From positions 55,231,318 through 55,295,317 of the forward strand of contig NW_026262593.1 of NCBI RefSeq assembly GCF_021869535.1: a DNA stretch of 64,000 bases, written 5' to 3'. The position numbers and the translations under genes were made by a program. The stretch comes from Mytilus californianus. Taxonomy: Eukaryota > Mollusca > Bivalvia > Mytilida > Mytilidae. Every line of letters starts with the position of its first letter. The first letter of the stretch is position 1. The notes beneath the pieces were generated by a model that was given only the letters and a program-made list of their open reading frames with translations, had not been told where the DNA came from and ran no database searches. Below, piece after piece: positions 35,301 to 50,300 of the stretch.

Positions 35301-38300
35301 TTTTTGTATTTTTTGTAACTAGGACCATGCATGACCTTTGACCTGTTAACCCGAAAATCAATAAGTTTTCCCCTCCTCCATCTGATCTGTAAAAGTTTTA
35401 TTCCAATCAAGCTAGGGAAACTAAAGTTACCATCCAGATAACATTTCCCTATATTTTTATCTTCTATTTTAGTAACAGGGGCCTCTATCTTTGATCTGTC
35501 TATATACCCCAAGATCAATAGGCTTTTAATTCTTCCCCTTCCACATATCTGCCATCTTTATAAGTTTTATTCCAAATAAAAAAGCGATACTCATGTTGTT
35601 ATTCGGAAATTATTTGTTCCCCCTTTTCCCCTCAGAAAATCAAATGGTTGCTCCCTAGCTCAACCATTTTTAATCCCGATCAGTCGATTAAGAACATACA
35701 TTGCAGTTATGAGGGTCTGGATGGGAGTCCTTCATTTGTTTATTCTTTAATTTTTTAGGCCATTTTTCTCTATTCTTTATACTTTTTGTCCATTTTTCTC
35801 TATTCTTTATATTTTTTGCCCATTATTCTCTATTCTGTAAACCCCATCCACACCCTCAGTAATTTTTTTAATTTTGCATTTTTCAGATCACACACTGGCA
35901 ACATCCACACTTTCACGCTTTTTTCCCTGCTGGCAATTCATTCCCATCAATTCTTGGGGATATGCTGTCGGATGCGATTGGATGTGTTGGATTTTCTTGG
36001 GTTCGTATCTACTTTTTGATTGGTTAAGATTTAAAGATTATTATTTTTTTACTATCTTAATATTCATTTTGGTAAGAGCTAGTTTAACCTCGTCCGTTAA
36101 CTATATGAGGCATTTAGTGAAAAAAAAACTTCGAGTATGTGTTCCTACACATGAAAAATAGATCTGTAAGTGTTGATAAAATGCTTAATCTAGACAACAT
36201 TTTTGGTGGCATTTTTTAAAATTATAAGATAAGTAAAACAAGGTTATTGTTTTATGTTTATTGATGTGTAAAATGTGTTATTCGCGACTTTTATACACCA
36301 ATAAACATAATCCAATTAAAATCGGATCTATCGCAACTCGCGTGCCCGTATGAGGCTTACGAGTTCAGAGAGCTATATTTTAATTAGATTGCAATAAAAT
36401 CATTCAAAAATAACTTTAAAGTGACCACAAATACATATATTATACACAAAGAAATATAGCGCTTTAGTTTGACGAACGATACAAAGTCTGATGAGCTGAA
36501 TACTGATTTTTCTAATTAGTGACGTAACACTCTTATATTGAAGATGATTCTTTTAATATAATGCAAAAAGGTGTAAACTTTTTTTTTACAGCTGTCTTTT
36601 TCATTCTATGTATTGCTGGGTTGCATATTGTATGAACATCTCATCTCTATTTTTTAATTTTATCTTATAAAATGCCAAGATTATTAATATTTCTATTTAA
36701 AACAGGCAGCAAGTCCAGCCTGTACAGAACTAGAAATAGTTGTCCTAGATTGGTTTGGTAGGTATACGGCATTACATACAGAATAGTCCTTTCTTTGAAT
36801 TAAATGCTCCACACTTTTTTACGATGAGCACATTCTATGTCTGTATTTTTTTTTTGTCGTGGACTGTTCTTTGCTTAATGTTTGCAACGACAAAAAATAC
36901 CCATTGACGATGTCACAGCATAGACATGATATTAGGAATGTACATTTATATGATACACTGGGTTTGAAAATACCATTGGAAATTTATAATCTGATTGCAG
37001 GTATACATTCTCTTGGTCCACTTTACTCAAAGTATGCTGACTGCATTTTCTAAAAGAGCTAAATTTTGTTGAAATTACCACATTCAGTGAAACTCTCGTC
37101 TGAATAGCAATATAGTTAGCGTGCACTAATTGGTTATTTTGTCTCGTATATGTAAGAGATTGCCCAATATGCAATGTATATTATGGCATTTGCATGTAGA
37201 GGCACTGAATGTTAATTTTGCACACATTGTTGAATAAAGATATGTTCTTTTAAAAGTAAGAAAATACATATTGGGCAATAAAAAGCCAAAAGCCAAAGAA
37301 GAACAGATAACACTAATGACAAATGTAAAATACGAAAATACAACAAACCTACAAAACCCGACGAAACCTAAGTTTCTTTATAATTTCAAAATTTATAAAC
37401 GGATAATTTGGAAAGGTTTGTTATAAATCATGTTAGTACCGAAGTACAGTAATGCATTGATATACGTTAGTTAGGTTAAATATAGAATAGATGATTAATT
37501 TTGTTATAGGTAAGATGCTTGGCCTTCCTAATGAATTTCTGCACGAAGGAGGAACAGGCGGAGGAGTCATACAGGTAATTTCTCAGTTTAAATAGTTGGA
37601 ATCAATGTAGATGTTCCGGACTATATGAGTATTTGGACCATACGCGTGTGATCTTGACCATATGCGTATACTCATATGGTCCGACCATACGCGTATATGA
37701 AAAAAAGCACGAGGTACATAACCAGGTAGACACGGCTCGTTCTCCAAACCCAAAACGTTACACGTCGTTACTTACTAAAATCCTTATCTGTGACATATTG
37801 TCTGAATCTCGAGTAGAGCCTTGAAGTTCGCTAGTCATGATAGTGTCAATTAAAAGCGCCCGCTAGTCATGATAGTGTTATTTAAAAGCGCCCGCTAGTC
37901 ATGATAGTGTCATGTAAAAGCGCCCGCTAGTCATGACTTGTCAAATAAAAGCGCCCGCTAGTCATGACTTGTCAAATAAAAGCACCCGTTAGTAAAATTG
38001 TTGACTTTTTGTTTAATATATGATTCAGATATTTCTTGTCTCTGTCTTCCGAATTCATTCGTCAGGACAAATTGACCGTATATACTATTAAACATGTTTA
38101 GTTACTTTTAACTTGTAAATTGAATTTCCATCGTCACTTTATTTAATCAATCATGTAAATCATTATTACCATAAAATTATCATGGCATAATTTTGATTGA
38201 AAAAATAAAACTCAAAATTTAATTTTTGTAAATGTTTATAAATTCTTCCAAAATTTAAAATTTATTAATCTTTATAAATTCTGTTTTTATGTTAAATCGA

Positions 38301-41300
38301 AGGGTCATACCTTATTAAATCTATATTAAAGTATTACACGTTCAACCAAGGATATATATAGCAAGACTTGTAGTAAGTCTGACTATATACATGCTAGGTT
38401 ATATAAACGATTTTGATCGTGTTAATTACCCGGACTATAATTATAAGCATATACTGATATGGTCATGATCATACGCGTATGCTCCACATACTCATATTTT
38501 TATTTATATACGCTTATTAATTCATTTTTGCATTGACAAAAGCATTGGAAGTTCCTTTTCGTACAAAACGTTGAATTCAGATACTTAGTTTTTTGCATTT
38601 CCAAACATAATAGTGACAGAACTTTAAACTTAACGGGGGTTTACTCGAGGTCAGATCTTTTTTTATCTGTATTTTTGAAATTACAAATGATAATACAATT
38701 CACATTAAAATTGCTGATCATCCACAATAAAGTGATAGGAAGAAAATACATATTCTTTCTTTATAAAAATTTTTGTTAAAGAAATGTTTTTCTATAAAAT
38801 ATTTTTTCGTATATGCATAGTTTTCTAGTTTCGGAAAACTGTCTAAAGACCATGCCGAGTATACAATTCCAATGAAAGACTAGGATTGCTGCTCACAAGG
38901 AAGCTATTAAACCAAGAGTTCCAAATGGTGAAGTTGAAATCAACTCTTCGTAAATTTTACGGACGCCATCACGAGTTGGTTGACCGTTATGGAATAACCG
39001 TTTAACGGATGATATCGGATATGTTCCTTATGTCGTAACTACAATACCCTTCCCTCTTCACGAATGTGACCTACCGAATTAGACTATTTACCGGATTTGT
39101 AATAACATATGCAACACGACGGGTGCCACATGTGAGGCAGGATCTGCTTACCCTTCCGGAGCACCTGAGATCACCCCCAGTTTTTGATGGGGTTCGTGTT
39201 GCCTAGTCTTTAGTTTTCTATGTTGTGTCATCTGTACTATTATTTGTCTGTTTGTCTTTTTATTTTCAGCCATGGCGTTGTCAGTTTATTTTCAATCTAT
39301 GAGTTTGACTGTCCCTCTGGTATCTTTCGTCCCTCTTTTAATGGTGACTTTACATCATTAATATTATTTAGATTGCACTGTCTCAAGAATACAAAGTGAC
39401 GAGTCTCTGTTTGCTTTTTTCTAGGGTTCAGCCAGTGAGTGTGTTCTTATTACACTTTTAGCAGCAAGACATACCACACTGAAAGATCTGAAGGGAAAAT
39501 TCCCATTCGTGGATGACGGTATATTACTTCCTAAGCTGGTAGCATATTCATCAAAGCTTGTAAGTGTTTATTTTTAGCGTCGTTAAATTATTACTGTTGC
39601 GACCTTGATTTCCGGTTCCATCGGTGCAATGCTTGCTCGGTAGATGTTTGCATGAATTCAGCAGTTGTTGAGTCCTTGGTCTGGACACAAGTACTAAAGG
39701 GGCAGGACAAATTTTTTTTGCCCTCCCCCTTTTTTCCCACATTTGTTTTTTTGTTTTTTTTTTTTTCTTTTTAATTTCAATAATTTTCAGATTTTTCTGA
39801 GTTAGACTTACATCAGTAAAATACTAGAAAAAAACAACATTTGTTTACTATTTACTATCAATTGCTAGTTAACTATCATTAGCGGCGGTCATTAGCACAG
39901 AAAAACATGAAAAAACGGAAATTGGGAAAAAAAGGGGGGAGGGGGGAAATAAATTGTCCTGTCCTCAAGAAAAGTACCTGAGTGTATGGTCAAGTAATAG
40001 ACCTTGAATCGGTTGATGTATCAGTTTATTGTACGATCTGTTTTAACGGACTATTCAATCAAGTTATTGAAAGCAACATTTTCTGTGCGAACACAGAGCT
40101 GACATTTATTTCCATTTTTTTTTATAGATATTTTTTTTTATAGATATTTGTTTTCACATATATACCATTATGTCATATACTAGGGTCTGGATGGGGTTTA
40201 CAGAATAGAGAATAATGGGAAAACTATGCAGAATAAAGAGCTGAAAATATAAAGAATAGAGAAAAATATCGCAAAAAAATAAAAAATAGAGAATAATGGG
40301 GTGCTAAAATATAAAGAATAGAGAATAACAGGAAAAATTTATAAAGAATAGAGAAAAATGGACTAACAAATTAAAGAATACAGAAATGAAAGATCCCCAT
40401 CCACACCTTCATATACTATTAACGATATACGAGAAAAGAAAACCTTTTTTTTGTATTAGCTCTTGGTTCTTATTGTAATATTATGACATATTAATTAAAA
40501 ATATCAAAAAGACCCAAATTAAAAGTTTCCTCTATAAATTTAAAAAAAATGTACTAATGATTGTGTAACGTTGAAACAAACAATAAAAAATCGATAAGTC
40601 TACACGAGAACAAGTGGCAACATAACTTTGATCAACAATGTAATTGTTTTAATATTTTCAAAACGTCCAGTGAGAAATATCTCAAGTATATTCAGGACGA
40701 GAACAAATTACCAAGGAATTGGCTAAGTAGGTTATGAAAAGTTGGTCAGCTGGGTATGAAATGGGTATGATATTTGACTTATATTCGAATAAATAAAACC
40801 AGGTAATGTTGGAAAGGAACAGAAATTTAGCCTCGCAACAGGCCACCTACGGACCCGTCAAACAGTTACTGCAATGGTTTTGTAACGCGCAGAGAGCATG
40901 GCACTCTCCCTACACGAGGCATGGCATTTAACTACACCATTCTGCCCGGGCGTAGCTGTGTATTTAAACCTCCAGCACTGCCAAACGGATGCCCTCTATA
41001 GCATTTGTTTGACTGCCGGAATTGAGAACACCATGTTACCTACCATATTTTCATTTCCCAAGTAAATCCCTTCCGATTACCAATTGAACATACAATGGTA
41101 TTTTAAATTTGAACACAGTGTAGAATATATATATATCGGTATTGATTTTAGACATATATAAACTATTTCTAATGAAAAGCCAGCATTTTTGCAATCTGCT
41201 TTATGCTCACAAGCAGACAAATTACTTTTATTTACAATTATTTAAGATACTTCTATTTTCTATAGGCACACTCATGCGTAGAAAAAGCTGGTATGATTGG

Positions 41301-44300
41301 TCTCGTCAAGATGAGGCAGTTAGATGTTGATGAACACTTTTCTTTGCGAGGCCATGTCTTAGAACGTGCTATCGAGGTAAGAATTATTAGAGGGTCATAA
41401 TTGGGAATACCTTTACGAGACTAATTATTAATACAATTCAAAGGGCATTAACGATATAGTAGTTGTTCATGTCGATAAACTGAGAAAAATGTGGCTGCAT
41501 TTCTATGTTGGAATTTTTTTGGTCTTAGGGTACTGTCTCCTTGATGTTTACTTCATAATGTCTTTTTACTCAAATTAAAGTTACGCGGTACACATACAAT
41601 GAAAAATTGACATTTACTTTATGTAGTACTAGTAATTAGTTTGGGGTTGTTTGTATTATTTTCTTTTGTTCTCTTTCTTCGCTGTCTGGTCTTTTCATAC
41701 CATTATAACCAAGTGAGGGTTAACTAAAAAGGCCAATCAACAATGGAAGAGCTAGGGTGTTTTTTATCAGTTTATTACACGAGGGTCTGAACGATGTTTA
41801 CAGAATAGAGAATAATGGCAAAAATAAACAATGAATTGAGAAAAATGAGCAAACAAATGAAAGAATACAGAATAATGGGTGCAGAAGTATAAAAAAAAAT
41901 ATGGAAAATAAAAGAATTAGATAATAAAATACTGATTACAAACATGATTTTATGTACAGAATAGAGAGTCATATAGTTATACAGAAAAAATCAATAGTAA
42001 AATCATTTTCATGAGAAAATCGAACAAGCGTTATTTCTAAATATAAAGAAAATAAGATTAATAAAAATGCCATAAAAATTTAAAGAATACAGAAAGAAAA
42101 GGACTCCCATCCTGACCCTCTTACATGTATTTGTAAAATCTTAGAATGTACTTATTGCACTCCTATGTCTACAAGAGACTTAAAACAGACTTTTATTTTT
42201 CATTTCTTTCTTTGCAGGAGGATCGTCGTTTGGGATTGATTCCGTTTTATGCAAGTATTTTTTTTTCATTTTGCTTTGAATTGAATGGGCGCGAAACACT
42301 AAATGTTTGATTGTTTTTGCATAAAGTCCAGTGGCAAATATCTCGGATCGGCTAGACAGTGTGCCTTCCAATAGACCAACTACGGACCCTTAAAAGAGTT
42401 TTTGCATGGTTCTTTAAGGTGCAAATAGCGTGGTACTCTCCCTACACGAGGCATCTCATTCAACGCCTCTTTTCCTACCGGTCGTGACTTTGTATGCATA
42501 CATCCCGCACAACCAAACGAACGCCCTTTTCAGCAAGAGCTTTACTATGGGATGGGAGAAGTCCAAGCATATTTATATATCCCAATCAAGTTTTCACTAG
42601 AACATCTAGACGAACTTTAGCATAGATTAGGCATGGCCAAATAGTAAAAACATTTATTCGACTTCCGGGCGTACAACAAGTAAATCTGGCATAATCTTCA
42701 ACATTATATCTCATATGATAGAAAGCAAAAAAAAAAAAAAACCACACAAAATTTGGTAGCATCAAAACGAATGGGCATAAATAGAATAGGGAAAACCATT
42801 CCATGTCAACTTTGCATGAGGGCGTTGCAACCTTAGTTTTAATCCAATTGTATAAAGTATATCATAAAGGTGCCAATAGCTACAAGTATGTCGCACTAAC
42901 TCAAAGAAATTACAGACACATAATGAAATTAGTTTTATCTCTGACAGGTTTGTGCCACATTGGGGACAACGGCTTGCTGTTCATTCGACAACCTGCTGGA
43001 GCTCAGTGAAGTATGCGCTAAAGAAAGCGTGTGGCTACATGTGGACGCTGCCTACGCTGGAAACGCCCTCATCTGTCCAGAATATCAACACTATATACGT
43101 GGAATTGAAGCAAGTACCCTTTTAAGATTGTAAAAAAAGAGGGGTCCATACCACCTTAAAATTGGTATGAGTTGTGTTACACTTTTGCTGCTTTAAAGAT
43201 TCGTTATTCACGGCCGTATCTAAAATAATTGATATATTCATCCATTTTGAAACTTCTTTTTACATTTCACGCTTACAAAACTCGCATCATGTGTATACCC
43301 TCGATGTCCACTATTAGTTCCAGTCGCAGGCAGCCTTTCAGATAGATCGAGTGCATATTGTCCTTTGCCTTAAACATGTTAAATAATGTAATGAACCGAT
43401 GGTATATGTATCGGTAGTTATTGACCCCCGCCACTATAATCTACCATAACAGTTTTAAGGCATACATTAAAAGCGGGAGCATCATACCATATATAAACTA
43501 TCAATCAAACGGCTTGTTAAATTTTTATTGGGAGATTTACACCGTCAAAAAAATGTTTGTTAATTGTACTGCTATTGATGATAAGACAAAATCTGTATTA
43601 AGTAGCTTGTAAGCATCACGAAAATCTAATTTATTCATTGCAGGTATGTTCAAGAAAGATCATAAAAAGATCATAAACAATGCTTTGATTTCTTTAAAGC
43701 ATTACAATCACGTCTAATTAATTATTTTCAAAGTCTGTAAATTTTCCAAATAATAGTTATTTCATCATAATATTAGTATTCACAGTTCACAGAAACATTG
43801 TTTGGAGAAGACGCTGCTAAGATGAAAAACGTGTGTCTGATCCGTTTGTCCTTTCTGAACAGTAAAATATATTCAAACTAACCGAGACATTGTAGATTTT
43901 GATTTTCTATTTTACTACACAATTTAGAGTTTTATTATTTTATTTCTTAGTAAAAGACATTTTGATTTGCAGAATGCCACATCGTTTAATTGCAACCCGA
44001 ACAAATGGATGCTAGTAAACTTTGACTGTTCACTGATGTGGTATGTTCAATTTGACTTTTAAATACTGGTACTTGAAATTGTTTAAACTGCAATGTATAT
44101 TAATAATTTCGCAAGTTCTTCAACAGAGTTTGCATATATATAAATAAACTCATCATAGATACCAGGATTGAAATTTTGTACTTGCGCCAGACGCGCGTTT
44201 CGTCTACAAAAGACTCATCAGTGACGCTCGAATAAAAAAAGCTAAAAAAGGCCAAATAAAGTACGAAGTTGAAGAGCATTGAGCATAAAAGTATACAATC

Positions 44301-47300
44301 ATACATTGAAAACTACAAACAAATTTCTACATAGTGATCGATGCATCTTGGAAAATAAAAGCTTCTGTCATATAGTAAGATAAATGGATATTTTTCACTA
44401 AATGGTAAATTATCTTCAGCTTTAGCTACATTGTCAGTGAATAGCTTGCGCAGGTAAAAGAAACATAAAAAAAAAATACAGACATAAGGGGCAGTTTTAT
44501 CTTTGATGAGTTTTTACAACCACTGGGTCGATGCCGCTGCTGGTGGACGTTTCCTTCCAACTGAATTCTGCAGTTCAGTAGTAAGCGCTTTTGAGCTGGC
44601 ATAAATTGTCATCGATACGGCAATTTCTGTAATTTACTGTTCATAATGTGATCAAATCATTCAAAACTCCAACGTTTGTCTACACCTATGTATGCATAGA
44701 TATTCTTAAAAGTCAGATTTGGCACATCTTTTGGGATGTTTGGTTTAAAAAGTAAAATAACAAAAAAACCGAACTCCAAGGAAAATTCAAAACGGAAAGT
44801 CCTTTATCAAATGGCAAAATCAAATGCTCAAACATATCAAACGAATGGAAAACAACTGTCATTTTCCTGACTTGGAACATGCATTTCCTTATGTAGAAAA
44901 TGGTGGATTAAACCTGGTATTATAGCTAGCTAAACCTCTCACTTGTATGACAGTCATATATAATTCCATTATATTGACGACAATGTGTGAACAAAACAAA
45001 GACATAATAGGTAAAAATGTCAAAAACTGGGGTACAGCAGTCAACATTGTGTTATATTCTTAATCACTATAAAAACAAATAACATATAGACACTCTATAG
45101 TCAAAGTACATAAGCAAAATTTAAATGTACTTCGACTTGTTATTGATTTGGCCTTCCATCTGTTTTGATTCGAGTGGTAGCAACCAAGTGGTTGTTATAA
45201 AATTATGATACTAGTATCAAAAGTGGAATCAGAAAATAGAAAACAAAAGGAGATTGCTAAAACACAATGAGAAAAAAACATGCGAATCAGAATAGTGCCC
45301 ACATTCAAACAGAAACACAACAAACTAAAGCTTTGGGTGGTACCAGTACAAACCTTAAGCAAGAGTGATAAACAGGTGCTCCGAAAGTACAAGTATATCT
45401 TTCGCACAATTTCTATCTTACTCTGGCATCCTTTCGAGTTACAAAAACAAAACAAAAATGACCTGAGAATGAACACAACGAACGTGGCATATATGTCGTC
45501 ATCATTGCCAGATGTTTTGCATTGGTGAACTTAGTTTTCGAAATGATAACTTAACTTTCGAAACCCTTGGTTCAATATTCGTTATAATACTGAAACACTT
45601 GGTTCCGTATTCGGTATTATTTTTCCATGTGGGCAGCCACTTTTTGACGGAATCATGGTAGTGGAAAAAGATATTCAATTACGGATAACTTTCCTCACTT
45701 TTACAATTGATCATTGTGTGTTTTTTTGGAATAAATTTTAAGGCACGCTGTTTTCAATCTTTTATTTCTTTCGATGGTATCCTGACTCAATGTTAGTCTT
45801 ATTTTCCTTGTGCAGAGATGTATAATTCAACCTCTGTTATTGATATTCCAGGGTTAGAAATAAAGAGCTTCTGACGTCATCAATGGCTGTCGACCCACTA
45901 TATTTGCAGCATAAACACGATGGTGAATATACATTTAAAAATTATTTAAACAATAAATGTTTAATTGTAATACAAATAAATCAAAAGCTCTTATATTTCT
46001 GTAATTAATGAAGATTTATAATTTCATTTTATATTTTGTTTCTCAAAAATTTCCTTATATGGTGATCACGTGTTTCGGAACACAAGGATCGTGATCAGGC
46101 ATTCTGGAAATCATAGTCACGACGTAAATCTGTCACAATAAATTCTGAAATCCATGTTTCAATCGATGCATCCGCAATTACATACATTGTATTCCCAGAT
46201 GGGACATTATTGATCATTCACGTGTTAAATTTGTAATGTCTATCAAAAAGATTAGGTCAGGTATGTTCAATGTGCAGCATACTCTTTTTCAGAGTATACA
46301 AAAAAAGAAAAGAATGAAGTTTATGTAGTTTGCATATATGCTATAAAATCAATATTACATTTGTTTCTTGTCCATTGCAAAGAGGAACAATTGTTATTAA
46401 TAAGTAGGTGTTCAATTCATAAAAGTGCAGCTGGTAATTTTTTATTGGCTACAAGACGATCTAATTAGGCGACACCATTTTTTTGCAACTGTTCGTCGTG
46501 TACTTCGAGAAAACGATTATGGTTTAACAAAATTGCATTTTTTTTTTTCATTTTAAGAAACAAAATAGTCGACAATATATCTTGTAAATATGGATAGTTG
46601 GTATTAAAATATAACAATAAATTATTATCCTATGTTATACATGTATAATAATGATTAAAAAAATGTTTGTGTTTAAAGTTTAACTTTCAGATTCAAATAT
46701 ATATTTTTCATTTCGAAATTCTGTAAACATAAGAATTGAATGATGTGTTTTTTAAAATTTACGCGCAATAAAAGCAAGTGACAATCACTTGAATCACATT
46801 TTTAGCAAATCGCGCTTCCAAGCTTCATACAAAATGTGAAGATCGCTTGCTTTCATTTCGTATAAATTTTCAAAAAGCAGCCTTCATTTTTATATTCAAA
46901 TAATTGAACGGGTAACCAAATGAAAATTTAGAAATAAAAAAAGGCCAAATAAAGTACGAAACTACTAAAGTCTTCAGGATAACTTGACGTGAATCGATCT
47001 AAAAGAGAAAATCAGCGACCGGAATTACTGATATACCAACACATTACATGAAAAACCATTATGGTAGACAGCAACCACTGGACTTGAATATTTATTATCA
47101 ATTTTCAAGATAGACACTTACTTTATTCTGAAGATAAAGCAGAGGATTTCCGGGTAAGATTGCATGTGTATTTATAGAATAGATGTTTGATGTTTTGATT
47201 CATAGCTATTCTTGTCCGTTAGTATCAATATATGTATAAACTACTATTTGTAAAATCTATGACTTGGTAGGAACTATTGTACAATACAAAGCCTTGGACA

Positions 47301-50300
47301 AACCAGATCAATCGGATTCAAAAGATAATCATATATAGCTCTCTTTGAAAAAAATGTCAGGTGTGAACTTTCTGTCTCAACAGATGTATTGCATGCTAAA
47401 AAGCTATTAATAAACATAAAAAATGTACGTTTTTACCTGCGTCGTTAACGACGCAAACAGTAACTTTTCCAAATGGGATAAATACTCTGGAGTATTATTT
47501 CCACTGGAATAATATTTACAGTATTTGTTCCTGGCGGAATAAAGTGTATAGAATATTTGTTCACAAAAGGAACAGATACCAAGGGATTGTTTATAACAAA
47601 GTTTCCAAGGAAACTTCTGTGAGGAGGAACAAATATACGTAGACAGGTCTAGTGTCTAGTTACAACTCGACTTAATCAAGACCTTGTGTCGAACTATTTA
47701 GTCAAACTTGTTTTGGCGTCTATGAAAGGGAATGCTCTTATGGTTGGTCTGCAGCTTGATAATGTTCAGCGTGTAAAGCAACTTTTAAATCTGCCGTGCG
47801 ACCACTTACTGATTGCCAATAGTTTGATTATTTCCAACACTCATTGTACAAGGACAAGTTTAGTCATTTTTTTGCTTCAATGATTTTGGGGAATGATCAG
47901 ACATGCTTCCGTTTATATGTTACCTTAATCAATTGCATGCAACGACACAGGTCCATACACGGTATTGATCTTGTTCATGTAAAACGTCTGATATGATATT
48001 ATACGCATTTATTTCTTCATGCTAGGCAATAAGTATCCGCAACGTATGTTCCTTTTTCCTGTGAAATACACAGACTTTAATGAAACAGGAAGGCAAAATC
48101 AACGATAAAAGCTCCATAAAGTATCTGTATACATCACTACTTTTACTGACAAGACTTGCTAGTAGCAGTACACATGTGTGTTGGTGCCGTATATTTCACC
48201 TTACCGTCTAAATGTCATTACTTATGATATGATTGTCGTCTTTCATTTTCAAATATTTGTCACTGGACGTTAAGCAACCAGCAATCAATCAATCTTCTTT
48301 CATTTTGATACTTATAAAATATCAATACACAAATAAAACATACCCGAGATGATGATAGAGTAGATTGTTAGCCGGAGAAAAACTTTGTCATTAATCGAGG
48401 CGAAGTCGAGGTTGACAATGTTTTGTTCGATTGAAATGAATCTGAATTAATTGGACATACTGAATATTCTATTAATGATATCTTTTAAGTTATTGCTTTT
48501 TATTTTGTCCTTCTTTTATTGGTCAATACAAGAGGGTAACATAAAAAAAATGTAACGGCGGTGTAAGAGTAGAATGCTGCCCTAGTATTAACCAATAAAA
48601 ACCTGGCATTATATCATATAGTATAATTATATTTAATGTTGTCTCGTCTCGTGTTTTTCTTTTTTGATCAACAAGCGAATAAGCAGTCACTTTATTTTAT
48701 ATTTTATCATACACAATGTAATGTTGTTTATGGATTTATTTTAGTTGCATACTCTTTTACAACAGTGTAAATTTAAAATCGACAATAATGGCACCTATTT
48801 TATAAAAATAAATAGTTTGCCAAACCGTCATCAGCAGAAATTGCTTCTTGACCTTATCTTCTACAAAAGTATCTGAGAACACTGACGTATTATTTCTTGA
48901 TACACAACAGATATAAATAAAAGGAGATTTTGGGCACTCGCAATGAAAAATCAATCCAACGACACAAAAAGCTAAAGATATCTAGAGGCCAACGCACAGT
49001 TTTATACAATAGACAAATGTCTATCTATTATATAATATGTCAAACTCTTAATCACACCGTATCTTGAAAAATTGTGAATAAATTGAACAGATGCCATCAT
49101 AGATCTGTATTCAATAATTTAAAATGATAACATAAGTTAGGGTTCCGGAATCTAGTTTTTGGAGATCTCAATCAGAGTCGTCTTACACCAAAATGGAGCG
49201 TAACATACATATTTAACAACAGCAGCGCAGATGGTCAACGGAATGTATTGATTCGGTGTAAACAAACAAACAAAAAATAATAATGGAGAACAATTTCATG
49301 TTTTTTCATAATAATGCTCACATTATTTATTCTAAGTTCTGATCACTGATATACTAGATATTAAAATATTTGTCAAGGTTGCATTTTTAGAGTACAATAA
49401 AATTTCAGATTTTATTTTGTATTTATTTACATATATTTATTGGTACTCTATGGTGTTCTGGAAGAGATTTACAGATTACACAATAATGGGTCAAACAAAT
49501 AACGAATAAAGAAAGTTGGACCAAAAGATATAAAGAATAGAATAATGCGCAAATAAATTAAAGAATAGAGAAAAATTGCCTAAAGAATTACATATCACAG
49601 AAATGTAGATATCCAGATCCTCTTCTGTGCAATAAATACGGATCTGAAACGCTTATTACAACTGATGCAGTAATGTCTTGCTTGAATTTGTCAGATCTCG
49701 CCTGGAAATTTCAAGATTGTTATACCCGCTTTTTTTTTTAACAATATTCAGTTTGAATTTTCAGCACTGGGGTATACCACTTAGCCGACGGTTTAGGTCT
49801 TTAAAGATCTGGTTTGTTGTCAGAACATATGGAGTGGAAGGCTTACAACATTACATAAGGAAGGTAGTCTATTTATTTCATTTTCTTTCGCTTTGTCTGA
49901 TTTTAAAACAGTAGTCTTTCGTGGTAGTAGGTACATTATACACCTGATATGGTCTAGACTGGAAACACTATGTTTTGGTGATCTTTTGGTAATACGTACA
50001 TTTCGGGTACGGTAGGTAGAATGTATGATCCCCGGTCGGGTCAAACGAAAGATATCAAAATTGGTGATTCTTCTCCGCCAAGGACGCGGCAGTTTAAATT
50101 AAAAACGTGGACTCTCAGCTCGAATGCATATTGATTGATTGTTGTTTGCTTAAAGTTCAGTAGCAAATATTTCATGCTTATTTAGGACGGGAACAAATTG
50201 ACAATGAACACAATAGGTAAGTGGAATGCAGAACTAGAACTTCGTCTGCCGCTGGAAAATTGGTGTATGTTGGATAGGGACAGAAACTTGCTACATGCCA

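Noticed and set aside
35219..35518. 99-aa minus-strand frame
   Set aside because: It spans a tandem repeat of about 170 bp, and the protein text repeats weakly with the same period.
42254..42256. GT donor four bases after the chosen GC donor of Tdc intron 7
   Set aside because: Using it adds one alanine plus one base and breaks the frame to exon 8; no AG acceptor near 42948 compensates.
47686..47883. 65-aa frame in Tdc intron 11
   Set aside because: No homology, signal peptide or promoter evidence; it lies in an intron with no conserved neighbour.
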